This document shows, one piece after another, positions 19,825 to 29,085 of a stretch of 64,000 nucleotides of DNA. Source of the DNA: Streptomyces sp. NL15-2K (lineage in GTDB: Bacteria; Actinomycetota; Actinomycetes; Streptomycetales; Streptomycetaceae); assembly GCF_030551255.1 (NCBI RefSeq), contig NZ_CP130630.1, forward strand, positions 2,151,501-2,215,500, in the 5' to 3' direction. Each line of letters starts with the position of its first letter. The stretch's first letter is position 1. The translations under genes and the position numbers were made by a program. The notes under the pieces are model-generated. The model searched no databases, was not told where the DNA came from, and saw only the letters and a list, made by a program, of their open reading frames with translations.

Positions 19825-20289
19825 TCAGATGACCACTTCGACGCGTTCGCCGGGTGCTTTACCTGACACCCGTTCGGATTCCAGGGCCTGCTGCAAGATG
19901 ATCACGGCCGCTGCCTGGTCGATGACCGATCTGCCCTTCTTGGCCTTCACCCCTGAGGCGCGCAGTCCCTGACTGGCCGTCACGGTCGTCATCCGCTCGT
20001 CGACGAGCCGGACCGGGAGGGGCGCGATGCCCTTCGCGAGCTCCTGGGCGAAGCCACGAACTTTTACCGCGGCCGGGCCCTCGCCGCCCTTGAGGGAGCG
20101 AGGGAGACCGACGACGACCTCGATCGGCTCGTACTCCTCGACCAGTTGCCTCAGCCGTCGGTGCGCCGCGGGGACGTCCCGGCCGGGGACCGTCTCCACC
20201 GGGGTGGCGAGGATCCCGTCGGGGTCGCACGAGGCGACCCCGATCCGGGCGTCACCGACATCGATCGCAAGCCGTCGGCCGCGGCGCAT
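19825..20289 (-). CDS. ruvX: RuvX/YqgF-family Holliday junction resolvase-like nuclease
   Basis: RNase H-fold protein needed for pre-16S rRNA 5' end processing in E. coli and proposed as a Holliday junction resolvase. The 154-aa protein has the first catalytic Asp in 'RLAIDVGDARIGVA', 'VVVGLPRSLKGGEGPAA' in the centre, 'VRLVDERMTTVTA' and a last Asp in 'GRSVIDQAAAVIIL'. The ATG at 20287-20289 is used; an in-frame GTG at 20326-20328 overlaps the alaS stop (GTGA) and would add 13 residues. It would normally be followed directly by mltG; here the IscB element intervenes. Confidence 0.93.
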   Translation of the reverse strand: MRRGRRLAIDVGDARIGVASCDPDGILATPVETVPGRDVPAAHRRLRQLVEEYEPIEVVVGLPRSLKGGEGPAAVKVRGFAQELAKGIAPLPVRLVDERMTTVTASQGLRASGVKAKKGRSVIDQAAAVIILQQALESERVSGKAPGERVEVVI

Positions 20290-20324
20290 CACCGGGCCGT
20301 CGTCACGCGCCTGTCCGGCTGCGC

Positions 20325-22997
20325 TCACTTGGCCGTTTCCGCCACGAGCCGCTCGACGGCGTCGACGGCCTCGCCGACGGCGGCCGGGTTCTGGCCGCCG
20401 CCCTGGGCGACGTCCGGCTTGCCGCCACCGCCGCCGCCGAGGGTCTTGGCGGCCGTACGGACCAGGTCGCCGGCCTTGAGGCCGCGCTCGCGGGCGGCCT
20501 CGTTGGTGGCGATGACCGTCAGCGGCTTGCCGTTGTTGACGGCGAACAGGGCGACCACGGCGGCCCGTCCGCCCTGGATGCGGCCGCGCACGTCGAGGAC
20601 CAGCTTGCGCAGGTCGTCGGCGGTCGTGCCGTCCGGCACCTGACCGGTGACCAGGGCGACGCCTCGTACGTCCTTGGCGGACTCGGCGAGACCGGCGGCG
20701 GCCTGGAGCACCTTCTCGGCGCGGAACTTCTCGATCTCCTTCTCGGCGTCCTTCAGCTTGCCGAGCATGGCGGAGACCTTCTCCGGGAGCTCCTCCGGAC
20801 GGCCCTTGACCAGCTCCTGGAGCTGAGCGACGACCGTGTGTTCCCGAGCGAGGAAGTTGTAGGCGTCCACGCCGACGAGGGCCTCGATACGGCGGACGCC
20901 CGAGCCGATCGACGACTCGCCGAGCAGCTTCACCAGGCCCAGCTGGGCGGTGTTGTGGACGTGCGTGCCGCCGCAGAGCTCCTTGGAGAAGTCGCCGATG
21001 GTCACGACGCGTACGCGCTCGCCGTACTTCTCGCCGAACTCGGCGATGGCGCCCTGCTTCTTGGCCTCGTCGATGCCCATGACGTCGGCGCGGACGTCCA
21101 GATCGCGGGCGAGCACCTCGTTGATCTTCTGCTCGACGTCGGTCATCACGGCCGTGGGAACGGCGGAGGGCGCCCCGAAGTCGAAGCGGAAGCGACCGGG
21201 CTGGTTCTCGGAGCCGGCCTGGGCGGCCGTCGGGCCGAGGGCGTCGCGCAGGGCCTGGTGGGTGAGGTGCGTGGCCGAGTGGGCGCGGGCGATGGCCTTG
21301 CGGCGGCGGTCGTCGATCGAGGCGTGGGCCGTGGCGCCGACCGTCACCTCGCCGACCTGGACGACGCCCTTGTGGACATACACGCCCGGGACCGGCTTCT
21401 GGCAGTCGCGGACCTCGATGACGGCACCGGTGTCCACCTTGATGCGGCCGGTGTCGCCGATCTGGCCGCCGCCCTCGGCGTAGAACGGGGTGCGGTCGAG
21501 GACGATCTCGACCTCGTCGCCCTCGGTGGCGGCCGGCGAGGAGACGCCGTCGACGAGGATCCCGACGATCGTGGACTCGCCCTCGGTGTCCGAGTAGCCG
21601 ATGAAGTCGGTCTCGCCGGCCTTGTCGGCGATCTCGCGGTAGGCGCCGACGCCGGCGTGGCCGGTCTTCTTCGCCTGGGCGTCGGCCTTGGCGCGCTCCC
21701 GCTGCTCCTTCATCAGACGGCGGAAGCCGTCCTCGTCCACGGAGAGCCCCTGCTCGGCGGCCATCTCCAGGGTGAGGTCGATCGGGAAGCCCCAGGTGTC
21801 GTGGAGCAGGAAGGCCTTGTCGCCGGGCAGGACGGTGCCGCCGGTGGCCTTGGTCTCGGTGACGGCGGTGTCGAGGATGTTGGTGCCGGCCTTCAGCGTC
21901 TTGAGGAAGGCGTTCTCCTCGGCGACGGCGACCTTCTCGATGCGCTCGCGGTCCGTGACGAGCTCGGGGTACTGCTGGCCCATCATCTCGATGACCGTGT
22001 CGATCAGGTCCTTGACGACCGGGCCGGTGGCGCCGAGGAGGCGCATGTTGCGGATGGCGCGGCGCATGATGCGGCGCAGGACGTAGCCGCGGCCCTCGTT
22101 GCCGGGGGTCACACCGTCGCCGATGAGCATCACGGAGGTGCGCATGTGGTCGGTGACCACGCGCAGGGAGACGTCCGAGTCGTGGGCGTCGCCGTAGGCC
22201 ACGCCCGTGAGCTCGGTGGCCTTCTTGATGACGGCCATGGAGGTGTCGATCTCGTACATGTTCTGCACGCCCTGCAGAATCATGGCGAGCCGCTCCATGC
22301 CGAGGCCCGTGTCGATGTTCTTGCTGGGCAGGTCGCCGAGGATCTCGAAGTTGTCCTTGCCGATGCCCTCGCCGCGCTCGTACTGCATGAAGACGAGGTT
22401 CCAGATCTCCACGTACCGCTCGTCGTTGACGGCGGGGCCGCCCTCGACGCCGAACTCGGGGCCGCGGTCGTAGTTGATCTCGGAACAGGGGCCGCACGGG
22501 CCGGGGACGCCCATGGACCAGTAGTTGTCCTTCATGCCGAGGCGCTGGATGCGCTCCTTGGGCACCCCGACGATCTCGTGCCAGATGCGCTCGGCCTCGT
22601 CGTCGTCCTTGTAGACGGTGATCCACAGGCGCTCGGGGTCGAGGCCGTAACCGCCCTTGTCCTGGGGCGTGGTGAGCAGCTCCCAGGCGTACTTGATGGC
22701 GCCTTCCTTGAAGTAGTCGCCGAAGGAGAAGTTGCCGCACATCTGGAAGAAGGTGCCGTGCCGCGTGGTCTTGCCGACCTCTTCGATGTCGGGCGTGCGG
22801 ACGCACTTCTGCACGCTCGTGGCGCGCGCGAAGGGCGGCTTGACCTCGCCCAGGAAGTAGGGCTTGAAGGGCACCATGCCGGCCGGGACGAGCAGCAGAG
22901 TCGGGTCGTCCGCGATGAGCGACGCCGAAGGGACGACGGTGTGACCGCGCTCCTCGAAGAAGCTCAACCAGCGGCGGCGGATTTCAGCCGACTCCAT
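20325..22997 (-). CDS. alaS: Alanyl-tRNA synthetase
   Basis: Charges tRNA-Ala and edits Ser/Gly mischarging. The 890-aa length is full. The class II catalytic domain is N-terminal ('[16 protein letters not shown]'-type start and '[19 protein letters not shown]'). The editing domain shows zinc ligands in '[13 protein letters not shown]' and '[14 protein letters not shown]'. The C-Ala domain ends in a Gly-rich '[20 protein letters not shown]'. The ATG shares one base with the stop of the preceding small gene (TGATG). It is followed by ruvX, a common actinobacterial pair. Confidence 0.97.
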   Translation of the reverse strand: MESAEIRRRWLSFFEERGHTVVPSASLIADDPTLLLVPAGMVPFKPYFLGEVKPPFARATSVQKCVRTPDIEEVGKTTRHGTFFQMCGNFSFGDYFKEGAIKYAWELLTTPQDKGGYGLDPERLWITVYKDDDEAERIWHEIVGVPKERIQRLGMKDNYWSMGVPGPCGPCSEINYDRGPEFGVEGGPAVNDERYVEIWNLVFMQYERGEGIGKDNFEILGDLPSKNIDTGLGMERLAMILQGVQNMYEIDTSMAVIKKATELTGVAYGDAHDSDVSLRVVTDHMRTSVMLIGDGVTPGNEGRGYVLRRIMRRAIRNMRLLGATGPVVKDLIDTVIEMMGQQYPELVTDRERIEKVAVAEENAFLKTLKAGTNILDTAVTETKATGGTVLPGDKAFLLHDTWGFPIDLTLEMAAEQGLSVDEDGFRRLMKEQRERAKADAQAKKTGHAGVGAYREIADKAGETDFIGYSDTEGESTIVGILVDGVSSPAATEGDEVEIVLDRTPFYAEGGGQIGDTGRIKVDTGAVIEVRDCQKPVPGVYVHKGVVQVGEVTVGATAHASIDDRRRKAIARAHSATHLTHQALRDALGPTAAQAGSENQPGRFRFDFGAPSAVPTAVMTDVEQKINEVLARDLDVRADVMGIDEAKKQGAIAEFGEKYGERVRVVTIGDFSKELCGGTHVHNTAQLGLVKLLGESSIGSGVRRIEALVGVDAYNFLAREHTVVAQLQELVKGRPEELPEKVSAMLGKLKDAEKEIEKFRAEKVLQAAAGLAESAKDVRGVALVTGQVPDGTTADDLRKLVLDVRGRIQGGRAAVVALFAVNNGKPLTVIATNEAARERGLKAGDLVRTAAKTLGGGGGGKPDVAQGGGQNPAAVGEAVDAVERLVAETAK

Positions 22998-23347
22998 CAG
23001 TGGTCCTCATTCCGGTTGTACGAGTACGTCGGCCTCTCGACGTACTTCGGGTTGTTGCGGTTCTCGATGGCGGCGTGCCGCCGGGGTGCGGGGAGTTCGG
23101 GGTCGACGGGGGCGTTGATCCCGAGCGCGTCGCCCAGTTCCTCCTCCCGCTGGGCCATGTTGTCCCGGACGTCGAGCGCGAAGCCCACCGCGCGGTCCTT
23201 GAGCCGGTGACCGGCCTCGATCGCCTTGTTCGTGGCCGCGGCGGCGAGGTTCTCGGGGGTCAGCTGCTTCAGCTTGCGGTTGACCTTGGTGGTGGCCCAC
23301 ACACCTGCGGCGACACCCGTGCTGAACCAGAAGGTACGGCGGAACAT
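22997..23347 (-). CDS. Small uncharacterised protein upstream of alaS (probably DUF6167)
   Basis: A 116-aa protein with a short hydrophobic N-terminus ('[20 protein letters not shown]'), then a helical, charged region ('[20 protein letters not shown]', '[16 protein letters not shown]') and a basic/Asn-Tyr-rich tail. The pattern suggests an N-terminal membrane anchor with a cytoplasmic amphipathic helix, but no function can be assigned. It is coupled to alaS by a 1-nt stop/start overlap and preceded 7 nt upstream by the DUF948 gene, in an arrangement I recall as conserved in Streptomyces. Confidence 0.85.
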   Translation of the reverse strand: MFRRTFWFSTGVAAGVWATTKVNRKLKQLTPENLAAAATNKAIEAGHRLKDRAVGFALDVRDNMAQREEELGDALGINAPVDPELPAPRRHAAIENRNNPKYVERPTYSYNRNEDH

Positions 23348-23354
23348 CTTTGGA

Positions 23355-23801
23355 TCAGTCCTTCTTTCCGCGCTTGCTCCACCTGCTCCGCCGCGAGGCC
23401 GGGACGGTACGGCCCACGATCACGGTACGTCGAGGCTCCTGGGCGGGCACGTCGTCCCGTCGGCCGCCGAGGGCACGGCGCACGCCGTACCCGAAGGCCG
23501 CGACCTTCACCAGGGGACCGCCGAAGGTGGAGGCGACGGTGGTCGACAGCGCCGAGGCGTTCGAGGTGACCTCCTGGACGTCCGACGCGATCGCGTCGAC
23601 CCGGTCGATCTGGGTCTGCGCGGAGCGCACCGCCGCGGAGGCGTCGGCCAGCAGCGGGACCGCCTGATCGGTCACCTCCGCCACCAGCTTGGTGGTCGCC
23701 CTGAGCGTCTGGGCCAGCCTCACCAGTGCGACGGCGAGGAAGGAGACCAGGATCGCCCAGAAGACGGCCACCAGGATCCCGGCAACCTCTCCACCGGACA
23801 C
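23355..23801 (-). CDS. DUF948-type membrane protein
   Basis: A 148-aa protein with one N-terminal transmembrane helix ('VAGILVAVFWAILVSFLAVA') and a helical heptad-like middle region ('TTKLVAEVTDQAVPLLADAS', then 'TQIDRVDAIASDVQEVTSNA') typical of DUF948, often described as general-stress or methyl-accepting-like. The tail is Arg/Lys-rich. The GTG at 23799-23801 (MSGGEVAG) is used; a GTG at 23808-23810 sits closer to AGGGAG and would add three residues. It begins a run of four minus-strand genes ending with ruvX. Confidence 0.85.
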   Translation of the reverse strand: MSGGEVAGILVAVFWAILVSFLAVALVRLAQTLRATTKLVAEVTDQAVPLLADASAAVRSAQTQIDRVDAIASDVQEVTSNASALSTTVASTFGGPLVKVAAFGYGVRRALGGRRDDVPAQEPRRTVIVGRTVPASRRSRWSKRGKKD

Positions 23802-23999
23802 TGTGTGCACCCGCTCCCTGAAACGTGCCTGAGTATCGAAAAAGTCGTACGCCGAGCCTATCGCGCCGGGGATGCCGCTCCGTACCGGATTCCCGCCCGC
23901 GCGGACTCGGGTCGCGCGCAGCGATTGTACGGACCGAATCCGGCTCGGTACGCTCCGTGTTCCCTGCCGATCCCTCGTGCCGGCAGCTCTCCCGGGCAC

Positions 24000-24590
24000 G
24001 GCGATCCGCCCCTGGAGCCCGACGCGTTCGTGGGCCGCTCGTCCGAACTCTCCGGGCCGACGCGGGCACTCGGCTCCTCCCGGGTGGGTGATCCGGAGTT
24101 CGTCGACCACGCGATCGTGGAAGCCCCGGGGCTGACGGATCACCTGCTGGTCTGGGGCGCACGCGTCCAGCAGAGCGGGCTGCTGCGCCGGGCTGGTGAG
24201 GGCGTGGTGCGCTGGGGCCACTCGGCGAGGACGAAGCGACCGCGCTGCTCGCTGGCGATCGAGCCGGCTGCGGGACGGTTGCGGGCGCTGTCTCCCGGTC
24301 AGCTGCTGGAGCGGCTCGACGACCGCTTCCGCATGCTGACCGGCGGGGCCAGGGACGCCCTGCCCCGCCACCGGACGCCGCGTACGGCGATCGGCCGGAG
24401 CCACGAACTGTGCGCGCCCGAGGAGTGGTTGCCGTCGTCGCGGCTGTCGGTGTTCGCCCGGCGGTTCGACCTGGCGGCCGCCGAGCACCATGCCGACGCC
24501 CCGCGGGCCGACGCGGCATGGGACAGCGCCCTGGACATGCCGAAGCCCGCCGCCTCGCCCACCCGGAGGGCGGGGAGACGGCGGGCTGAG
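24000..24590 (+). pseudogene. Remnant of a LuxR/AfsR-like ATPase regulator (COG3903 type)
   Basis: The plus frame retains blocks of large NB-ARC-type bacterial regulators in the right order. 'FVGRSSELSGPTRALGSSR' matches the usual FVGRxxEL start of the ATPase domain. Then come 'LAIEPAAGRLRALSPGQLLE', 'RLDDRFRMLTGGARDALPRH' and 'RLSVFARRFDLAAAEH'. The Walker A/B region expected between the first two blocks is missing, conserved residues are changed (for example WSYDLL-type sequence reads GRSHEL), and both the N- and C-terminal domains are absent. It is therefore a deletion-ridden fossil with no credible start. It stands alone between core genes. Confidence 0.7.
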
Positions 24591-24613
24591 GTGGTGCTAC
24601 GGCCTGCTGGTGA

Positions 24614-25228
24614 TCAGCGGGCGTAGTACTCGACGACGAGCTGCTCGTCGCAGATCACCGGGATCTCCTTGCGGTTCGGCTCGCGGTCCAGGCGGAACGC
24701 CAGGGCGCGGAGGTTCACCTGGAGGTAGCGCGGGGTCTCGCCGTCGGGGGCGAAGCCGCCCTCACGGGCGATCGAGAAGAGGGTCTTCTCGCGGCTGCGC
24801 TCGCGGACCATCACGACGTCGTCGGGCTTGACGCGGAAGGACGGCTTGTCGACCTTCTGGCCGTTGACCTCGATGTGGCCGTGGACGACCATCTGACGGG
24901 CCTGGTAGATGGTGCGGGCGATGCCCGAACGCAGGACCAGGGCGTCGAGACGACGCTCCAGCTCGATGATCAGAGCCTCACCGGTCTTGCCCTGAACCTT
25001 GGAGGCACGCTCGTAGGCGCGGACGAGCTGGCGCTCGGACACGTCGTACTGCGCGCGCAGGCGCTGCTTCTCCAGCAGACGGACCTTGTAGTCCGAGTTC
25101 TGCTTGCGGCCACGGCCGTGCTCACCCGGCGGGTAGGGGCGGGCCTCGAAGTACTTGACGGCCTTCGGGGTCAGCGCGATACCGAGGGCACGCGACTTCT
25201 TGACCTTGGGGCGGGACTGATTCGCCAC
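24614..25228 (-). CDS. rpsD: 30S ribosomal protein S4 (zinc-free form)
   Basis: Primary 16S rRNA-binding protein of the 30S body. The 204-aa protein has a C-terminal S4 RNA-binding domain ('[20 protein letters not shown]', '[20 protein letters not shown]'). The N-terminal zinc-knuckle cysteines of the common form are absent: the region reads '[20 protein letters not shown]'. It is thus a C-minus S4, needing no zinc. The GTG at 25226-25228 (MANQSRPK) gives the normal start, with a weak GGAAAGAG upstream. It is monocistronic, well away from the alpha operon. Confidence 0.96.
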   Translation of the reverse strand: MANQSRPKVKKSRALGIALTPKAVKYFEARPYPPGEHGRGRKQNSDYKVRLLEKQRLRAQYDVSERQLVRAYERASKVQGKTGEALIIELERRLDALVLRSGIARTIYQARQMVVHGHIEVNGQKVDKPSFRVKPDDVVMVRERSREKTLFSIAREGGFAPDGETPRYLQVNLRALAFRLDREPNRKEIPVICDEQLVVEYYAR

Positions 25229-25554
25229 TGTCTGTCTCTTTCCAAAAGTTTCCGGCTCACCAGGGTTACGGGAGGTCGCATCCGCAGCCGGGGAAACCCT
25301 GCGGGTCCGCATGGGACCTGCGGGGCAGCCGCTCCCCTGGTCTGGGCACATACGTGCAGCACGCGAGTGGCCCACCGACCTCTCCCGGAGCTCCGGGTGG
25401 TGGTGGGCTGCCCGCGACACCGTTCGACGGTGCGCGACGCTCCTGGAGATCCTGGCGGACCAGGCCTCCGGCTGGATGTCCCGTTCTGGTGGTGCCGGCT
25501 CCCTGACGGGGTCCGGACACGGGACTCAGCGCTTCATGCGAGTCTACAGCGTGC
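25229..25554. other. Leader and promoter region of rpsD
   Basis: 326 bp between rarA and rpsD with no gene. A TAGACT -10-like box lies on the minus strand near 25540, with no convincing -35. If used, it would give a leader of about 300 nt with several GC-rich hairpins (for example around 25293-25330). S4 represses its own message in other bacteria; whether this leader has that role cannot be judged by eye. Confidence 0.35.
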
Positions 25555-26910
25555 TCAAGGCCGCTTGCGACCGAGGTGCTTCCTGGTCCACTCCACGGCG
25601 TCCGCGTACCGCGCCTCCGCGCCGTGGCGGCCCGGCGTGTAGTACTCGCGGTCCTTGATGGCGTCCGGGGCGTACTGCTGGGCGGCGATGCCCTCGGGCA
25701 CATCGTGCGGATACACGTACCCCTGCGCGTGTCCCAGCTTGGCGGCACCCTTGTAGTGCCCGTCGCGCAGATGCGGCGGCACCGGACCCGCCTGCCCCTT
25801 TCGTACGTCGTCCAGGGCGGCGCCGATCGCGGTCGTCGCGGAGTTGGACTTGGGGGCCAGGGCGAGGGCGATGGTGGCGTGGCTGAGGGTGAGGGCGGCC
25901 TCGGGGAAGCCGATCATGGCGACGGCCTGGGCGGCGGCGACGGCTATGGGGAGGGCGTTCGGGTCGGCGAGGCCGATGTCCTCGCTGGCGGAGATCATCA
26001 GGCGGCGGGCGATGAAGCGGGGGTCCTCGCCGGCCTCGATCATGCGGGCGAGGTAGTGCAGGGCCGCGTCGACGTCGGAGCCGCGGATGGACTTGATCAG
26101 GGCGCTGGCCACGTCGTAGTGCTGGTCGCCGTCGCGGTCGTACTTCACGGCGGCGCGGTCGACGGTCTCCTCCAGCGTCGTGAGCCCGACCTCCGTCTCG
26201 CCCTTGTCCAGCGCGGCCCCGGCGGCGGCCTCCAGGGCGGTCAGGGCGCGGCGGGCGTCGCCGCCGGCGATGCGCAGCAGGTGGGCCTCGGTGTCCTCGG
26301 GGAGGGTGACGGCGCCCTTCAGACCGCGCTCGTCGGCCAGGGCGCGGTGCACCAGGCCGCGCAGGTCGTCGTCGGTGAGGGGTTCGAGGGTGAGGAGGAG
26401 GGAGCGGGACAGGAGCGGGGAGATGACCGAGAAGTACGGGTTCTCGGTCGTCGCGGCGATCAGTGTCACCCAGCGGTTCTCGACCGCGGGGAGCAGGGAG
26501 TCCTGCTGGGCCTTGCTGAAGCGGTGGATCTCGTCGAGGAAGAGGACGGTCTCCTTGCCGTATCCGCCGGTGGCGCGGCGGGCGCCGTCGATGACCGCGC
26601 GGACTTCCTTGACGCCTGCGGTGATCGCCGAGAGCTCCACGAAGCGCTTGTTGGTGGCCTTGGAGACGACGTACGCCAGGGTCGTCTTGCCGGTGCCGGG
26701 CGGCCCCCAGAGGATCACCGAGGACGGTCCGGCCGGGCCGCCGCCGCCCTCGCCGACCAGTCTGCGCAGGGGGGAGCCCGGCTTCAGCAGGTGCTGCTGG
26801 CCCACGACCTCGTCGAGGGTGCGCGGGCGCATCCGGACCGCCAGGGGGCTGCTGGACGGCTCCTTCTCCTGGCGGTCTTCCGCGGCTGCGGTGAACAGAT
26901 CGGGCTCCAC
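25555..26910 (-). CDS. rarA: Replication-associated recombination protein A (MgsA/WRNIP1 family)
   Basis: Clamp-loader-like AAA+ ATPase acting at stalled replication forks. The 451-aa protein has Walker A '[15 protein letters not shown]', Walker B '[20 protein letters not shown]', sensor 1 '[13 protein letters not shown]', and a C-terminal tetramerisation domain with '[20 protein letters not shown]' and '[19 protein letters not shown]'. The GTG at 26908-26910 begins [12 protein letters not shown], the usual start. It is followed downstream by rpsD after 326 bp. Confidence 0.96.
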   Translation of the reverse strand: MEPDLFTAAAEDRQEKEPSSSPLAVRMRPRTLDEVVGQQHLLKPGSPLRRLVGEGGGGPAGPSSVILWGPPGTGKTTLAYVVSKATNKRFVELSAITAGVKEVRAVIDGARRATGGYGKETVLFLDEIHRFSKAQQDSLLPAVENRWVTLIAATTENPYFSVISPLLSRSLLLTLEPLTDDDLRGLVHRALADERGLKGAVTLPEDTEAHLLRIAGGDARRALTALEAAAGAALDKGETEVGLTTLEETVDRAAVKYDRDGDQHYDVASALIKSIRGSDVDAALHYLARMIEAGEDPRFIARRLMISASEDIGLADPNALPIAVAAAQAVAMIGFPEAALTLSHATIALALAPKSNSATTAIGAALDDVRKGQAGPVPPHLRDGHYKGAAKLGHAQGYVYPHDVPEGIAAQQYAPDAIKDREYYTPGRHGAEARYADAVEWTRKHLGRKRP

Positions 26911-26952
26911 GCTCAGAACCCTAAATCACCGCACTGACAACGCGGCACCGCG

Positions 26953-27609
26953 TCAGCTGGTCCAGAAGTCCCACCAGCGGGTCAGGATCAGCATGCCGAT
27001 GATGCCGATGTGCAGTACCGGCATGACCCAGGTGAACTCGCCGAAGAAGCTCTTCAGCCAACTGGGCGCGGGCAGGAAGCCGTTGCGCACGTTGAACGAG
27101 GTCACGTACCAGAACATGATGATCGTCGCGACCCAGGCCAGGCAGCACCACAGGCACAGCGCGTTGATGCGGTACAGGGACTGGAACGTCAGCCAGGCGC
27201 AGAAGCCGACGCCGAAGAGGGTGCCGGCGTTGAAGGTGAGCCAGTACCAGCGCGGGAAGCGGGCGCGGCCGAGCAGGCTCATGCCGACGCAGATGACGAT
27301 GCCGTAGGCGACGAGACCGAGCATCGGGTTGGGGAACCCGAAGGCGGCGGCCTGCTTGCTCTCCATGACGCTGCCGCAGGAGACGACGGGGTTCAGGCTG
27401 CAGCCCGGCGTGAAGGACTTGCCCTCGACCTTGGCCTCGAGCAGCTTGAACTTGTCGATCGTGATGACCCACGCGGCGAGCAGTCCCGCCGCACCGGTGA
27501 TCACCAGCAGCAGGGCGAACGCGCGACTGCCGCCCACCGACCGCGGCGCGACGTCGGCTCGCTCCGGCTCGGGCTCGGTGGAGACGTCTTTGACTGTCGT
27601 CTTGCTCAT
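26953..27609 (-). CDS. Vitamin K epoxide reductase (VKOR) family membrane protein
   Basis: Integral membrane thiol oxidase that reoxidises DsbA-like proteins using a quinone. The 218-aa protein has about five transmembrane helices, the loop cysteine pair in 'GCSLNPVVSCGSVM' and the redox-active 'CLWC' in the fourth helix ('INALCLWCCLAWVATIIMFW'). The N-terminal ~40 residues are charged and cytoplasmic. The ATG at 27607-27609 (MSKTTVKDV) is used. It lies between rarA and the divergent, decayed ABC-transporter locus. Confidence 0.93.
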   Translation of the reverse strand: MSKTTVKDVSTEPEPERADVAPRSVGGSRAFALLLVITGAAGLLAAWVITIDKFKLLEAKVEGKSFTPGCSLNPVVSCGSVMESKQAAAFGFPNPMLGLVAYGIVICVGMSLLGRARFPRWYWLTFNAGTLFGVGFCAWLTFQSLYRINALCLWCCLAWVATIIMFWYVTSFNVRNGFLPAPSWLKSFFGEFTWVMPVLHIGIIGMLILTRWWDFWTS

Positions 27610-27676
27610 CACGCCGATTCCGTCACTTGAGAGGTGGACCTGGTCGGGACAGGGGCCATTGTGCCGCACGCGCGCG

Positions 27677-27696
27677 TGTCCACCGTTCGATGGACA
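27677..27696. promoter_or_regulatory. Inverted repeat in the VKOR/ABC divergent region
   Basis: TGTCCA-n8-TGGACA, perfect 6-bp arms, followed immediately on the plus strand by TAAGGAGG (27697-27704) with no start codon at a useful distance. It may be an operator for the old ABC-transporter operon. The orphan ribosome binding site suggests that a short leader ORF or an older start has been lost. Confidence 0.35.
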
Positions 27697-27752
27697 TAAG
27701 GAGGTACGCACGGTCGTCCCGGAGCGCTCGATTCAGGACGAGGCTCTTCTCC

Positions 27753-28619
27753 ATGACAGCACACGCGAACGGACTCGCGGTGGACGTGCGGGGGCTGCGC
27801 AAGCAGTACGGCGACGTGACCGCGGTCGACGGCATCGATCTCGGTATCCGCAGGGGCGAGGTTTTCGGACTGCTCGGACCCAATGGCGCGGGCAAGAGCA
27901 CGACGGTGGAGATCCTCCAGGGCAACCGCGCGCGGGACGACGGCGAGGTGTCCGTGCTGGGCACGGACCCGGCGCACGGCACGCGCGCGTGGCGCTCGCG
28001 TGTCGGAATCGTCTGGCAGGACGAATCCGCGCCCGCTGAGTTGACGGTCCGCGAAACCGTGCGGCGCTTCGCCCGCTACTACCCGAGGCCGCGGGACCCG
28101 GAGGAGGTCATCGGCCTGGTCGGTCTGCAGGCGAAGGCGGACAGCCGGATCAAGGCACTGTCCGGCGGGCAGCGCAGGCGGCTGGACGTGGCACTGGGGG
28201 GCATCGGCGACCCCGAGCTGCTGCTCCTGGACGAACCGACGACCGGTTTCGACCCGGCGGCCCGGCGCCAGTTCTGGGACCTGATCCGGGGGCTCGCCGA
28301 CGAGGGCACGACCATCCTGCTGACCACGCACTACCTGGAGTAGGCGGAAGCGCTCGCGCACCGGCTGGCGATCGTCACCAAGGGACACGTCGTCGCCGAG
28401 GGCGAGCCGGCCGGCCTGCGGGACCGGCACGGCACAGGCGCCACCGTCGAATGGACCGAGCCGGACAGCTCCCCGCGCGCGGAGCGCACGGACACGCCGA
28501 CCCGGACGGTCGCCGAGCTGATGCGCCGCTTCGACGGCGAGATCCCTGGGCTGCGGGTGACCCGCCCCACGCTGGAGGACGTGTACCTCCGGCTCACCGG
28601 ACAGGAGGACGCGCGATGA
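27753..28619 (+). pseudogene. ABC transporter ATP-binding protein with an internal stop codon
   Basis: Daunorubicin-resistance-type (DrrA-like) ATPase of a drug or lipid exporter. It has Walker A 'GLLGPNGAGKST', signature 'LSGGQRRRLDVALG' and Walker B 'ELLLLDEPTTGFD', all intact in the first 196 codons. TAG at 28341-28343 then interrupts 'TTHYLE[stop]AEALAHRLAI', exactly where relatives have a second Glu (GAG to TAG, one base). The remaining 92 codons continue in frame to the TGA at 28617-28619 as a normal C-terminus. Its stop overlaps the permease ATG. The ATG at 27753 lies after a GAGG. Inactive unless the stop is suppressed or is a sequencing error. Confidence 0.85.
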
Positions 28620-28900
28620 CCACGACCGCCGTACGGCTGCGGACCGAGGCGCACGCCGAGCGGCTGCCCGGGGCCTGGGGGCTCGGGCTGAGCCGGGGGC
28701 CCTGGAGATCAAGCAGTTCTTCCGGCAGCGCGACCAGGTGGTGTTCACCTTCGCCTTCCCGGTGGTGTTCCTGTTCCTGTTCGCGTCGATCTTCCGGGAC
28801 GACGTGCAGGGCGCCGGAATCACCGCCTCGCAGCTGTACGTCCCGGCGATGATGGCCGCCGGCATCATGTCGACGAGCTTCCAGTCGCTCGGCATCTCGA
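28616..28900 (+). pseudogene. ABC-2 permease, N-terminal fragment, frameshifted
   Basis: Partner permease of the preceding ATPase. It starts at ATG 28616, overlapping the ATPase stop, and reads 'MTTTAVRLRTEAHAERLPGA'. At the G5 run 28695-28699 one base is missing. In the next frame the normal sequence resumes as 'ALEIKQFFRQRDQVVFTFAF' and a first transmembrane helix 'PVVFLFLFASIF', on to 'MMAAGIMSTSFQSLGIS'. Homology stops at about 28898, before most of the membrane helices, where an inversion junction follows. Confidence 0.8.
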
Positions 28901-28929
28901 AGTGGATGTGCCAGGTCCGGCCGGACCGT

Positions 28930-29080
28930 TCATCCGTCGCGCCGGTTCTTCCACCGGAAGGTCAGCAGGCACAACACCGATCCTCCGACGCACCACGCCC
29001 CCAGCACCAGGGCGATCCGCCCGAACTCCCAGCCTCCGGCCTGCTCCAGGACCTGCGCCGGCTCCGGCAGGAACACCCCG
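28930..29080 (-). pseudogene. Inverted C-terminal fragment of the same ABC-2 permease
   Basis: The minus strand encodes, up to a TGA at 28930-28932, 'WEFGRIALVLGAWCVGG' and 'LCLLTFRWKNRR', which is the standard last helix and tail of DrrB-type permeases. It faces the N-terminal fragment about 30 bp away. The central part of the permease is missing, so an inversion plus a deletion has broken the gene. Confidence 0.65.
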
Positions 29081-29085
29081 CGCAG

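Noticed and set aside
23226-24626. A full 466-codon plus-strand gene
   Set aside because: The first half is antisense to the DUF948 and neighbouring genes; only the 24.0-24.6 kb part shows homology, and that is degraded.
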